Of a DNA stretch of 52,622 nucleotides, positions 7,174-16,949 are shown piece by piece. The stretch comes from Brevibacterium sp. S111 (lineage in GTDB: Bacteria; Actinomycetota; Actinomycetes; Actinomycetales; Brevibacteriaceae). The stretch spans positions 1 through 52,622 of the forward strand of contig NZ_RHFH01000017.1 in NCBI RefSeq assembly GCF_004745075.1, written 5' to 3'. The position numbers and the translations under genes were made by a program. The notes beneath the pieces were generated by a model that was not told where the DNA came from, did not search any database, and worked only from the letters and a program-made list of their open reading frames with translations. The stretch's first letter is position 1. Every line of letters starts with the position of its first letter.

Positions 7174-7797
7174 GTCAGTCGGTTCGGTGGCGGCAATCGC
7201 CTCGGCGGTGTCAGTCGGAGCAGTCGCCTGCGCGGACGGTTCGGCAGCGTCCGAGGGGTCGGACGATCCGGCACCTGTGGCGGCGGGCTCGGGATCCGGT
7301 GCGGCGATCGGGGGCACATCGTTCATGAAGGACAGTGCACGGTCACCGATCGGGTTGACTCCGGGCCCGGCGGAGAGCGAATGGCCGACGAGGGCGTGGA
7401 GGCACTTGACGCGGGTGGGCATTCCCCCGGCCGAATAGTTCTTGATCTCCTCGACTTCGGCCAGTCCGGCTGCAGCCCCGATCTCGGAGCGGACGGCCAG
7501 GTAGGCCCGGTGGGCGGCGGCGTAGGCAGCGGCGAGCTCTTCGTCCTCGCCGACCTCGGTCGTCCATTCGGCCATGATCCCGGAGGCCTCCAGGCGCGAG
7601 CACTCGGCGACATAGGCGGGATGGGTGAGGTAGAAGGTCGTCGGGAACGGGGTGCCGTCCTCGAGCCTGGGGGCCGTGGCGACGACGAGAGGTTCACCGG
7701 CGGTGCTGCGAGCTGCGATGCCGACGACTCCGCGGGGAATGCGCCCGAGCTGGTCGTGAAGGGTTGCGAAATCCGCCTCGGTGCACTCTGTGATCAT
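7171..7797 (-). CDS. DUF501 domain protein
   Basis: 208 residues. The DUF501 core (about residues 1-160) contains QLGRIPRGVVGIAARS, the TTFYLTHPAYVAECSRLEASG segment and GGMPTRVKCLHALVGHSLSAGPGVNPIGD, whose Cys and His residues are conserved in the family. The last 45 residues are a low-complexity Ala/Pro/Ser/Asp tail. Function unknown. It sits between divIC and ppx as in most actinobacteria (Rv1025), which suggests a role tied to division or envelope physiology, but that is inference. Its ATG shares one base with the divIC stop (TGATG), indicating translational coupling. Confidence 0.88.
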   Translation of the reverse strand: MITECTEADFATLHDQLGRIPRGVVGIAARSTAGEPLVVATAPRLEDGTPFPTTFYLTHPAYVAECSRLEASGIMAEWTTEVGEDEELAAAYAAAHRAYLAVRSEIGAAAGLAEVEEIKNYSAGGMPTRVKCLHALVGHSLSAGPGVNPIGDRALSFMNDVPPIAAPDPEPAATGAGSSDPSDAAEPSAQATAPTDTAEAIAATEPTD

Positions 7798-8285
7798 CAG
7801 CTCTTCTCCACGGTATTGCCGGTCTCCTGAATGGACTCCAGCAACTCAAGGTACCAGGCCTGCTTGGCAACCGGTCGATCTGCCTCGGAATCCTCCTCGA
7901 CGGCATCCTGGTTGGTCACGATGACCGCGTTCTTGCCCTTCTCCACGTAGTACTGGTCTTCGCGCGCTTTGCGCTTGATGTAGTCGGGATCCTTGAGGTT
8001 CTTGTTCTTCTCGTCGAGGCTCTTGACCTCGGATTTCGTTGTTTCGATCTCGTTGTTCAGAGCGGCGATCTGCTGGGCCTGCTTGAGTGCGGAATTCAGC
8101 GGAGACAGGAATGCGAAGAGGACGATGGCGATGACGAGGAGGAACATTCCCGTGCGCCAGGACATGCGGCGGCTGCGCGCTTCGGCGCTGGCGTCGGCTT
8201 CGACGACGGGTTTCGACCGTCGACGAGGGGCGGCCTTACCTGGAGCCGACTTCGGGGCACTGCGTCTGGGCTTGCTCGGGACCAT
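7797..8285 (-). CDS. divIC: Septum formation initiator family protein (DivIC/FtsB-like)
   Basis: 162 residues. A basic Pro/Ala/Lys-rich cytoplasmic N-terminus (about 1-45) precedes one membrane segment (about 50-70, MFLLVIAIVLFAFLSPL). A coiled coil follows (AQQIAALNNEIETTKSEVKSL) with the family motif DPDYIKRKAREDQYYVEKGK. In FtsB/DivIC this extracellular coiled coil pairs with FtsL to build the divisome. The start is set by an AGAGGAAAG ribosome-binding site; the frame is open further upstream. It is first in an operon with DUF501, ppx and the S8 protease. It would normally follow eno directly; here a foreign-looking gene on the other strand separates them. Confidence 0.9.
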   Translation of the reverse strand: MVPSKPRRSAPKSAPGKAAPRRRSKPVVEADASAEARSRRMSWRTGMFLLVIAIVLFAFLSPLNSALKQAQQIAALNNEIETTKSEVKSLDEKNKNLKDPDYIKRKAREDQYYVEKGKNAVIVTNQDAVEEDSEADRPVAKQAWYLELLESIQETGNTVEKS

Positions 8286-8706
8286 GCTTCTTTCCTCTGC
8301 GACTGGGGATCGGGGAAGGGTGTCGCAACATCTCCAAGTGTGCCGTGTCCGCTCACTTCGCGCGAGGATTTGGGCCCCGTGGCGTGTTCGATTCCGCACC
8401 CTGCCCGCTGACCCGGCCCGGCGCGCGTTGTCCCGTCCAGCACCGGAAGCGTCACGTTCTCCCGCTCGCGGCGCCTCCTACAGTCAGTGAGGCATCCAAC
8501 ACCGGAACCGATGCCACGCACCGGTCCGGCAGGATGTTCTGTGACTACCGGTGACTGATACCGCGTGACCACCACCGCGCGACCACGCGAAAGCACCACC
8601 CACTCCACACCCACACCCTTGAATTCACGCGCCTGTATCAACAGTGTTATCCACATATCAACAGCCCTCCATTGCACTTTGCTGCCGTTTCATGCAATTT
8701 GAGTGC
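8286..8706. other. 421-bp non-coding stretch between divIC and the AbiEi/DUF559 gene
   Basis: No convincing gene. It must contain the divergent promoters of divIC (minus) and the 8707 gene (plus). The only clear structure is a repeat pair around a DnaA-box sequence at 8636-8664, listed separately. CAATTT at 8695-8700 lies 6 bases before ATG 8707 and may be a weak -10. Confidence 0.6.
8636..8664. promoter_or_regulatory. Direct repeat TATCAACAG x2 flanking a DnaA-box sequence
   Basis: TATCAACAG at 8636-8644 and 8656-8664, exactly 20 bp apart (two helical turns), with TTATCCACA at 8647-8655 between them. It lies about 30 bp before the likely promoter of the AbiEi/DUF559 gene. It could be an autoregulatory operator; a single DnaA box is not an origin. 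Confidence 0.35.
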
Positions 8707-9717
8707 ATGTACAAACTCATCGGCACAGAAGAACTCAACAGACTCGGTTTCAGCCACAGTGATATCAGACGTGCCCGCACCTGCTGTCTGCGGCGGCTGT
8801 CGAGAGGCGTCTATCTCGTCAAACATGTCTGCGATCAAAAGGCCCATCAGCCGCTGTGGGCCAGCATCCATGAGAAGGTCCACAAGACCTTCGTCGAACA
8901 CGGCGATATCCGCGATCAGGTCGAGGACCTCAACGCCTCGGTGATGGCGCGGCACAACCAGCAGTCCGATCTTCGCACCGATGCCTCGAAGCCGAATCCG
9001 CCGCCCGAGGTCTTCTCTCACATCTCCGCAGCCCTCATCCACAACCTCCCGGTCGCCTACCCAGTCACCCACCAGGTCGAAGTCGTCCGCCCCGGCACCA
9101 ACCGGCGGTTCAAGAGCATCCACGTTCGCGGGAATCTCATTCCGCCCAACCACCGTGCCGTCACCGGCTGCGGCGCTGAGGTCACCACGCTCGAGCGCAC
9201 CCTCATCGATGTCGCCCGCAGCTACAACCTCGACATCTCCGTGGCCATGCTCGACGATGCGCTGCACCGTGGACTGACCACGAAAGACCAGATCCGCACT
9301 GTCCTCGCCCAGTGCCTGGAGAAGCGCAATATCAGCAAGGTGAAGCTGGCGATCGAGCTCGCTGATTCCCGCCGCGAATCCCCCGCCGAGGCGATTGCCG
9401 CGGTCCGCTTCTTCCAGCACGGCATCACGGGACTGGAACCGCAGATCACCTTCCGCACCGAGAATCTGCGCCGTGACATCCGTGTCGACTTCCGCCACAG
9501 CCAGGCGCGTCTCATCGTCGAGATCGACGGCATCGGCAAGCTCTATCTGGGCTCGGGAGTCCCGCGAACGGAACTCGAAGAGGAGCGCCGCCGCGAGCAG
9601 TGGCTTCGCGATCGAGGCTGGCGGGTGATCAGGATCAGCTGGAAGGAGCTGTTTCGGGAGACGAAATTCGAGGAGATCCTTCGGGCGATCCGCCGCTCAC
9701 AGCCACAGACGGCATGA
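8707..9717 (+). CDS. AbiEi-like / DUF559 (Vsr-fold) domain protein
   Basis: 336 residues from ATG 8707; ATG 8692 in the same frame is the alternative. The N-terminus (IGTEELNRLGFSHSDIRRAR, then RLSRGVYLV) resembles the winged-helix start of type IV toxin-antitoxin AbiEi antitoxins. The middle has TTLERTLIDVARSYNLDISVAMLDDAL, as in that family. The C-terminus (IRVDFRHSQARLIVEIDG, then RREQWLRDRGWRVIRISWKEL) is a DUF559 Vsr-like endonuclease fold with the conserved D, E and W-x-V-I-R elements. No AbiEii toxin partner is adjacent. Such solitary genes are common in actinobacteria and their role is unknown; phage defence or DNA repair are guesses. Its insertion between eno and divIC suggests acquisition. 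Confidence 0.75.
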   Translation: MYKLIGTEELNRLGFSHSDIRRARTCCLRRLSRGVYLVKHVCDQKAHQPLWASIHEKVHKTFVEHGDIRDQVEDLNASVMARHNQQSDLRTDASKPNPPPEVFSHISAALIHNLPVAYPVTHQVEVVRPGTNRRFKSIHVRGNLIPPNHRAVTGCGAEVTTLERTLIDVARSYNLDISVAMLDDALHRGLTTKDQIRTVLAQCLEKRNISKVKLAIELADSRRESPAEAIAAVRFFQHGITGLEPQITFRTENLRRDIRVDFRHSQARLIVEIDGIGKLYLGSGVPRTELEEERRREQWLRDRGWRVIRISWKELFRETKFEEILRAIRRSQPQTA

Positions 9718-9836
9718 TCACCCACCGTTCGCGCTAGCTCCTCCCGGTGCACCGGTGCAACGTGTCGCCAGCTGGAGGGAGTGCGGCCGGCGGTGCCACG
9801 CGACGGCAACGGTGAGGGATGCCCCGAACCAACGCA

Positions 9837-9915
9837 CCGAGATGGTCTCGCCCGTCCTCAACGAGGCAGTCTCGCCCTCCCTCAGCCGTCCGCGCCGAGA
9901 TGGTCTCGCCCGTCC
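9837..9915. repeat. Three-copy GAG-N5-CTC repeat cluster
   Basis: Identical 21-bp copies at 9837-9857 and 9895-9915 (core GAGATGGTCTCGCCCGTCC) with a diverged copy at 9862-9880 (GAGGCAGTCTCGCCCTCC). Each copy contains a small dyad GAG-N5-CTC. It lies downstream of both the AbiEi/DUF559 gene and eno, in the 312-bp gap 9718-10029 that otherwise holds only the eno terminator. Confidence 0.6.
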
Positions 9916-9943
9916 GCACCAGAGCAACCCCGTCTGCACGCAC

Positions 9944-9986
9944 CGAGGCGGGGCCGGACGACCGCTGATCGTCCGGCCCCGCCTCG
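9944..9986. terminator. eno terminator hairpin
   Basis: Perfect 18-bp stem (CGAGGCGGGGCCGGACGA, 9944-9961, and its complement at 9969-9986) with a 7-base loop, 43 bp past the eno stop on the minus strand. It can also stop plus-strand transcripts. Confidence 0.8.
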
Positions 9987-10029
9987 GGGAGTTCCTCAGG
10001 AACCTGTGTCCCGTGATTGCCGGGTTCGC

Positions 10030-11364
<1,335 letters not shown>

Positions 11365-11449
11365 TTAATGCAACGCACGACGGGGCTCACTCTCTGTTCG
11401 TCGCATGACACTGGCCGGCCCCGCCGCGGCGCCGACTGTCCGCGATCGT

Positions 11450-12349
11450 TCAGGCCTCGGCTGCGGGTTCGAGCAGACACTCGCGCAGCCGCTGCGGGGT
11501 GGACGGGTCCATTCCGTGGGTGAGCAGATACGCTTCCACTGCCCCGCCGGTGCCGATCCCGCCGGCGCCTGCTCTGTTGGCAGCGATCCTGCCGGTGTCG
11601 GAGCCTTTTCCTGCGCCGCCGACTCCGATTCCATTCGCCGAGGCGGCCCCGTAGTCGGTCTCGATCCTATCGATGACCTCGTGCATGAGTTCGGGAGGGG
11701 CGGCCGTGGCGGTCGCGGCGAGGTTTCCGGAGATGCCGGCATCAGCGAAGTTCTTCGTGATCGAGTCGAGGAACCCGCCGGAGAGGTGAGTGGAGGTGAT
11801 CGCGTATTCGTCGATGATCGCTTCCCTGCCCACGCCGAGGAGGTCGAGCAGGAACGCTCCGACCACACCGGTGCGGTCCTTGCCCGCAGAGCAGTGGAAG
11901 ACGACACCTGTTCCGCAGTGATCGGCGACGGTGTCGACGACCGCGGCCAGCCGGTGCCCGAAATGAGTGATCATGAGGTCGTAGATGCGCTCGAGCGAGC
12001 GATCGCTGAGATCCATTCCCGTCGCCTCGGCGGCGGCCCTCATCTCCTCGACGCTCATCGGTCGACTGGGGAAGAAATGATCCTCGAAGACAGGAAGTTC
12101 GATGTGGGCGACCTCGAGCCCGTCGAGGGTGTCGGGCAGCTTCGAACGCTCACCGATGTCCCGCATGTCGACGACGGCACCGATGCCGAGTTCGCGCATA
12201 TCGGCGCGTGACCGGTCGGTCAGCCGTGCCAGGCCGTCGGCTCGAAACACCTTCCCGAGTCGCACCGCATTATCCCCGGACTGCGTGCGAGCGCCGCCGA
12301 GGTCACGGAAGTTGAAGGTGCCCTCGATCTCGAGACGCTCCAGACTCAT
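11450..12349 (-). CDS. Tyrosine-protein phosphatase (PtpB/Siw14-like, DUF tyrosine/serine phosphatase 3 family)
   Basis: 299 residues. N-terminal motif FNFRDLGGARTQSG and the P-loop HCSAGKDRTG, with catalytic Cys153 and Arg159; the Lys in the loop (CSAGKDRTG) is typical of the MptpB-like family that also accepts phosphoinositides. An Asp in VVDMRDIGE fits the family's general acid region. Residues about 232-272 form a Gly/Ala-rich insertion (GGAGKGSDTG, AGAGGIGTGG) that looks like a disordered loop near the C-terminus. There is no signal peptide, so it is probably cytoplasmic. The start overlaps the mazG stop by 4 bases (ATGA), so the two form one unit. The substrate is unknown. Confidence 0.88.
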   Translation of the reverse strand: MSLERLEIEGTFNFRDLGGARTQSGDNAVRLGKVFRADGLARLTDRSRADMRELGIGAVVDMRDIGERSKLPDTLDGLEVAHIELPVFEDHFFPSRPMSVEEMRAAAEATGMDLSDRSLERIYDLMITHFGHRLAAVVDTVADHCGTGVVFHCSAGKDRTGVVGAFLLDLLGVGREAIIDEYAITSTHLSGGFLDSITKNFADAGISGNLAATATAAPPELMHEVIDRIETDYGAASANGIGVGGAGKGSDTGRIAANRAGAGGIGTGGAVEAYLLTHGMDPSTPQRLRECLLEPAAEA

Positions 12350-12804
12350 CGATTTCCGTCCTCTCTGCGCCGCGCGGTCTTCTCTTCCGCTTTGATCCGG
12401 CGGTATTCGCGTTCCACATCTTCCAAAGCGGCCATCTCTTCCCCGGCGTCTTCGCCGAAGGCCAGCGGGTGGCGGCGGATGAGCTTCTCCTCGAGACCGT
12501 CGATGATGGTCCCGAGGCTGTGCCCGTATTCGTGTCCGCCGCTCTCGTCGAGCAGAGCGGAGTGGAACAGCACCTGGTAGAACACGTCGCCGAGCTCCTC
12601 GACCACTGCCGCACGGTGGGCCGATGTCGGTGCAGCGGTGAAGTCCTCGAGAGCTTCTATGAGCTCCTCGGTCTCTTCGCGAGCGTATTTCTCAAGGCTG
12701 CGGTGGTCCTGTCGGCTCGACCAAGGGCACCGTCTGCGCAGGGTCGCCATCGCCGCCACCACGTGCCGAGTTGAGGTGTCCTCTTCGGCTGCGGGCTCAT
12801 CCAC
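12346..12804 (-). CDS. mazG: MazG-family nucleoside triphosphate pyrophosphohydrolase
   Basis: 152 residues. The start is GTG 12804 because AGGAGG lies six bases before it. MazG motifs: CPWSSRQDHRSLEKYAREETEELIEAL (the CPWD-x-x-QTH-like segment, with Ser replacing the usual Asp) and the metal-binding E-x-x-E-12-28-E-x-x-D pattern, EETEE ... EELGD. A second region, YGHSLGTIIDGLEEKLIRRHP, follows. It is a single-domain form, about half of E. coli MazG, as in many actinobacteria. It removes aberrant NTPs, probably as a dimer. It is located between mfd/csbD and eno, matching Rv1021. Confidence 0.9.
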   Translation of the reverse strand: MDEPAAEEDTSTRHVVAAMATLRRRCPWSSRQDHRSLEKYAREETEELIEALEDFTAAPTSAHRAAVVEELGDVFYQVLFHSALLDESGGHEYGHSLGTIIDGLEEKLIRRHPLAFGEDAGEEMAALEDVEREYRRIKAEEKTARRREDGNR

Positions 12805-12829
12805 GCGCTGTCCTCCTGCCGACGCGAAA

Positions 12830-12858
12830 GGCCCCCCACCACCGAGGCAGTGGGGGCC
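12830..12858. terminator. csbD terminator hairpin
   Basis: GGCCCCCCAC at 12830-12839 pairs with GTGGGGGCC at 12850-12858 (one bulged C). It lies just past the csbD stop and directly upstream of the mazG ribosome-binding site. Confidence 0.65.
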
Positions 12859-12868
12859 GTTGCGATGG

Positions 12869-13063
12869 TCACTTCGAGAATTTGTCCTTGACCGATGCGC
12901 CGAGATCCTTGACGGATTCGCCGACGTCCTTGGCCTTGGCCTTGAGCTGATCGGTTGCGCCTTCGGCCTTGAGTTCGTCGTCACCGGTGACGTCTCCGAT
13001 GGATTCCTTGGCACGTCCGCCGAGGTCTTCGGCCTTGTTCTCGAACTTGTCGTCAACGCCCAT
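12869..13063 (-). CDS. csbD: CsbD-family small stress protein
   Basis: 64 residues, rich in Lys, Asp, Glu and Gly, with no Cys and no membrane segment. It has the CsbD pattern DDKFENKAEDLGGRAKESIG, then DVTGDDELKAEG. CsbD proteins are general-stress (sigma-B in Bacillus) proteins of unknown biochemistry, probably partly disordered. The ribosome-binding site is GAAGGAGA before ATG. It sits as a small independent unit between mfd and mazG with its own terminator; stress control is inferred only from the family. Confidence 0.9.
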   Translation of the reverse strand: MGVDDKFENKAEDLGGRAKESIGDVTGDDELKAEGATDQLKAKAKDVGESVKDLGASVKDKFSK

Positions 13064-13177
13064 GGCGATTCTCCTTCGTCGAATGGTGTATCGCTTACTG
13101 CGGAGTGCTCCGCTCTTCGCACTCTACGCCACCGCTGCCGCTGGTGAGCGGAAGCTTGGAGAACAGTCGGGGAATTC

Positions 13178-16100
13178 TCACGTGTTCTCGACCGTCTCCT
13201 GGGTGGCCTCGGACTCGACGACGGGCAGGATCGCGTCGAGGAACTGATGGGCCCAGCGCAGGATGTCAGAATCGGTCATCTCCTTCGCATCGAACCCGGT
13301 TCCGGCCATCGGTTTGGGCACGAGGACGGAGCGCAACGCCGGTTTGAGCAGCGCCTTCGGGTACAGGCGTTTGAGCCTGACCACCTGCGAGCCGGCGAGT
13401 TCGACCGGGCCGAAGCGGATGAAGTTGCCCTGCGCGACGATGTCGCTGACGCCGGAGGCGCGGGCACGGATGCGCAGCCTGGCGACGTCGGCGAGCACAC
13501 CGACCGGTGCCGGATAGGGGCCGTAGCGGTCGACGAGTTCATCGAGGACTTCCTGGAGTTCGTCTTCGTTCGCTGCCGCCGCCAGCTTCCGGTACGCCTC
13601 GAGGCGCAGCCGTTCGTGGTCGACGTACTCGGCCGGCAGGTGCGCGTCGACGGGCAGTTCGAGGCGCATATCGGCCTCGGGTTCGGTCTCCTCACCGCGG
13701 AACTTCGCGACGGCTTCGCCGACGAGTCGGACGTAGAGGTCGAACCCGACGCCTTCGATGTGACCGGACTGCTGACCCCCGAGGAGGTTGCCGGCACCGC
13801 GGATCTCCAGGTCCTTCATCGCCACCTGCATGCCGGCACCCAGTTCGGTGTGCGCAGCCAGCGTCGTCAGTCGGTCGTGGGCGGTTTCGGTCAGCTGGGT
13901 GTCCGGCGGGTAGAGGAAATAGGCATAGGCGCGTTCCCGGCCGCGACCGACTCGCCCGCGCAGCTGGTGGAGCTGGGAGAGCCCGTAGCGGTCGGCGTTG
14001 TCGATGATGAGTGTATTCGCATTGGCGATGTCGATGCCGGTCTCGACGATCGTCGTGCACACGAGCACGTCGTACTTCTTCTCCCAGAAGTCGACGATGA
14101 CCTGCTCGAGTCGGGTTTCGTTCATCTTGCCGTGGGCGATGGCGATCCGGGCCTCGGGCACCATCTCGGCGATATGCCCGGCCACGGCCTCGATGTCTCG
14201 GACCCGGTTGTGGATGTAGAAGACCTGACCTTCGCGCATGAGCTCACGGCGGATCGCGGCCCTGATCTGCTTGTCCTCGCGCCTGCCCACATAGGTCAGG
14301 ACCGGGTGCCTCTCCTCCGGAGGCGTGGCCAGGGTCGACATCTCGCGGATGCCGGTGACGGCCATCTCCAGGGTGCGGGGAATCGGTGTCGCGGACATTG
14401 CGAGCACGTCGACATTGGTCCGCAGGGCCTTGAGCGTCTCCTTGTGCTCGACACCGAAGCGCTGCTCCTCATCGATGATGACCAGTCCGAGGTCCTTGAA
14501 TCGCACCTCGCCGCTGAGCAGCCGGTGGGTGCCGATGACGAGGTCGAGTTTGCCTGCACCCAAGTCCTCTTTGACCTTCTCCGACTCCTGCTTCGACTGG
14601 AACCGGGAGAGCGCGCCGATCGTGACGGGGAATCCCGAATACCGTTCGGCGAAGGTCTCATAGTGCTGTTGGACAAGCAGCGTGGTCGGCACAAGCACCG
14701 CGACCTGCTTGCCCTCCTGGATCGCTTTGAACGCGGCACGAACCGCGATCTCCGTCTTTCCATAGCCCACGTCGCCGCAGATCAGACGGTCCATCGGCAC
14801 CGTCTTCTCCATGTCCGATTTGACCTCATCGATGGTCGTGAGCTGGTCGGCGGTCTCGACATAGTGGAAGGCGTCTTCGAGTTCGCGCTGCCATGGTGTG
14901 TCGGGCCCATAGGAGTGACCGACTGTGGCCTGCCGAGCCGAGTAGAGCCGGATGAGTTCGCCTGCGATCTCCTTGACTGCCTTGCGCGCCTTGGCCTTCG
15001 TCGTCTGCCAGTCCGCCCCGCCCATCTTGTTGAGGCTCGGGCTCTCGCCGCCGACATAGCGGGTGACCTGATCGAGCGCGTCGCTGGGGACGTAGAGACG
15101 GTCACCGGGCTGGCCGCGTTTGGCTGGAGCATATTCGATGATGAGGTACTCGCGGGTGTGCTTGTTCGCACCGCGTCCGGTCGTCCGCTGTGTCATCTCG
15201 ACGAAGCGTCCCACACCGTGCTGGTCGTGGACGACGTAGTCGCCGGGGGCCAGATTGAGCGGGTCCACCTGGTTGCGCCGACGTCGGGTGGGCAGCCGCC
15301 GCATGTCCCTCGTCGAGGTGGCCGCCGCCCGCCCGAGCACATCGGCTTCGGTGAGAACGGCGAGTTTGAGATCGTCGAAGACGAATCCGCCGAACGAGGC
15401 AGCCGTCGTCACAGTCACGAGCGCTTCGGGCAGGTCCGTGGGATCGTCGACGAAGGTGGCGGGCACTCCGGCTTCGGAGAAGACTTCGACCATCCGGTGG
15501 CCCGGTCCCGGTCCTTCGGTGAGGACAAGGATCCGCCACTTGTCATGGATGAGGTCCCTGACATCGGCGAGGATCGCTTCGACGTCACCGGCATAGCCCT
15601 TGGGGATACGGGCCGGGACGGCGAAGATGTTCTCCTCCGGGTCGGCGAGCTCCTCATCATGGGCGAAACCCCCGAGCTCCCACCAGGCCAGCCCGATGAG
15701 GCGAGCGCCCTCTGCCATTTCGGCGACGGTGCGGAAGCTCGCCGCGGACAGGTCGATCGGGGACTCTCCCCCGGCGGCGGCTCCGGCCCACGCGGCTTCG
15801 AGGAATTCGTTCGTCGTCTCCACGAGGTCTGCGGCGCGGGCTTCGACTCGCTCGGGTTCGGTGATGATGATCTTCGACTCCGCAGGCAGCAGCGCGATGA
15901 TCGGCTCCATCCCGTCGGCGAGGACGGCGGACAGCGATTCCATGCCTTCGACGGCGACTCCGCCGGCGATCCTCTCAAGCATGTCCGCAGCACCGGGCAC
16001 ATCCTCGGCGAGTTTCGCCGCGCGTTCGCGCACCGAATCGGTCAGGAGCAGCTCCCGGCACGGCGGTGCGGACAGGGTCAGCGGTTCCTCCCCTTCGGCG

Positions 16101-16768
16101 GCGGGGATGGAGCGTTGGTCGCTGACGGAGAATTCGCGGATCTCATCGACCTCGTCGCCGAAGAACTCCACGCGCAGCGCCCGCTCAGCGGTGGCCGGGA
16201 AGATGTCGACGATGCCGCCGCGCACGGCGAATTCGCCCCGTCGCGAGACCATGTCGACGCGAGAGTAGGCGAGTTCCGTCAGTCGTGCGGCGAGGTCGTC
16301 GATCTCGGATTCGTCGCCGACGGCGAGCTCGGCCGGCGCGATGTCCCCCAGCCCCTTCGCCACGGGCTGGAGGAATGCGCGCACGGGCGCAAGGATGAAA
16401 CTCAGCTCTCGACCCGGGCTGGGGTGGGCCAGGCGGCGGAGCACCTCGAGGCGTTGGCCGACGGTGTCCGAGCGTGGGGACAGCTTTTCGTGCGGCAGCG
16501 TCTCCCAGCTGGGGAAGATCGCGATGGAGGAGGCTGGCACCCAGTCGGCGAGCGCTTGGGCGAGGTCTTCGGCCTCACGGGTCGTGGCGGTGACGATGAG
16601 CTGCGGCGCCGAGGCTGCTCCCGCGGCGCCGACCGTCCGACGCAGGATCGACGGCCACAGTCCCTTGATCGCATCAATCCTGCCCCCACCCGAGTCCGGG
16701 TCGTTGAAGGCGGCGACGAGTCCGTTGACGGCGGGGTTCTGGCGGGTGAGATCAAGTCCGTTGAGCAC
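13178..16768 (-). CDS. mfd: Transcription-repair coupling factor
   Basis: 1196 residues, full length. Mfd removes RNA polymerase stalled at DNA lesions and recruits UvrA. Domains in order: the UvrB-homology N-terminus (about 20-350); the CarD-like RNA-polymerase-interaction domain (LNLAPGDYVVHDQHGVGRFV near residue 512); the RecG-like translocase with Walker A GDVGYGKTE near 660, DEEQRFGV near 766 and the LVCTTIVETGIDIANAN and QLRGRVGRGRERAY motifs; and the C-terminal TRCF autoinhibitory domain. The start is GTG without a ribosome-binding site; TAGACT lies 6 bases upstream, suggesting a leaderless mRNA. It stands alone as a transcription unit, tail toward csbD. Confidence 0.97.
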   Translation of the reverse strand: MLNGLDLTRQNPAVNGLVAAFNDPDSGGGRIDAIKGLWPSILRRTVGAAGAASAPQLIVTATTREAEDLAQALADWVPASSIAIFPSWETLPHEKLSPRSDTVGQRLEVLRRLAHPSPGRELSFILAPVRAFLQPVAKGLGDIAPAELAVGDESEIDDLAARLTELAYSRVDMVSRRGEFAVRGGIVDIFPATAERALRVEFFGDEVDEIREFSVSDQRSIPAAEGEEPLTLSAPPCRELLLTDSVRERAAKLAEDVPGAADMLERIAGGVAVEGMESLSAVLADGMEPIIALLPAESKIIITEPERVEARAADLVETTNEFLEAAWAGAAAGGESPIDLSAASFRTVAEMAEGARLIGLAWWELGGFAHDEELADPEENIFAVPARIPKGYAGDVEAILADVRDLIHDKWRILVLTEGPGPGHRMVEVFSEAGVPATFVDDPTDLPEALVTVTTAASFGGFVFDDLKLAVLTEADVLGRAAATSTRDMRRLPTRRRRNQVDPLNLAPGDYVVHDQHGVGRFVEMTQRTTGRGANKHTREYLIIEYAPAKRGQPGDRLYVPSDALDQVTRYVGGESPSLNKMGGADWQTTKAKARKAVKEIAGELIRLYSARQATVGHSYGPDTPWQRELEDAFHYVETADQLTTIDEVKSDMEKTVPMDRLICGDVGYGKTEIAVRAAFKAIQEGKQVAVLVPTTLLVQQHYETFAERYSGFPVTIGALSRFQSKQESEKVKEDLGAGKLDLVIGTHRLLSGEVRFKDLGLVIIDEEQRFGVEHKETLKALRTNVDVLAMSATPIPRTLEMAVTGIREMSTLATPPEERHPVLTYVGRREDKQIRAAIRRELMREGQVFYIHNRVRDIEAVAGHIAEMVPEARIAIAHGKMNETRLEQVIVDFWEKKYDVLVCTTIVETGIDIANANTLIIDNADRYGLSQLHQLRGRVGRGRERAYAYFLYPPDTQLTETAHDRLTTLAAHTELGAGMQVAMKDLEIRGAGNLLGGQQSGHIEGVGFDLYVRLVGEAVAKFRGEETEPEADMRLELPVDAHLPAEYVDHERLRLEAYRKLAAAANEDELQEVLDELVDRYGPYPAPVGVLADVARLRIRARASGVSDIVAQGNFIRFGPVELAGSQVVRLKRLYPKALLKPALRSVLVPKPMAGTGFDAKEMTDSDILRWAHQFLDAILPVVESEATQETVENT

Positions 16769-16774
16769 CCGAAC

Positions 16775-16780
16775 AGTCTA
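16775..16780 (-). promoter_or_regulatory. -10 box of mfd, leaderless
   Basis: TAGACT then GTTCGG then GTG 16768. The arrangement is nearly identical to that of purN (TAGACT, GGTCGG, GTG). Confidence 0.5.
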
Positions 16781-16949
16781 GGCCACGCACCTGACACGGC
16801 CCATCCGGTGTCTGCGCTCACGACCGGTGTCCCGGACAGAGGACCTGTGCGTCCCCGGTGCGAGGACAAGGTTCCCGCGCCCGCGCCGTAGGGGCGCTCG
16901 AGGCGGGCGGACAGCGGCGGAATTCATCGAAACGTGTGAGGATGAGTAC

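Noticed and set aside
8647..8655. Replication origin because of a DnaA box
   Set aside because: Only one box, no AT-rich unwinding element, and no dnaA, dnaN or gyrase genes nearby.
13247..16891. Very long open frame antisense to mfd (over 1200 codons)
   Set aside because: Composition is typical of antisense reading of GC-rich codons, there is no recognisable domain, and mfd on the other strand is unmistakable.
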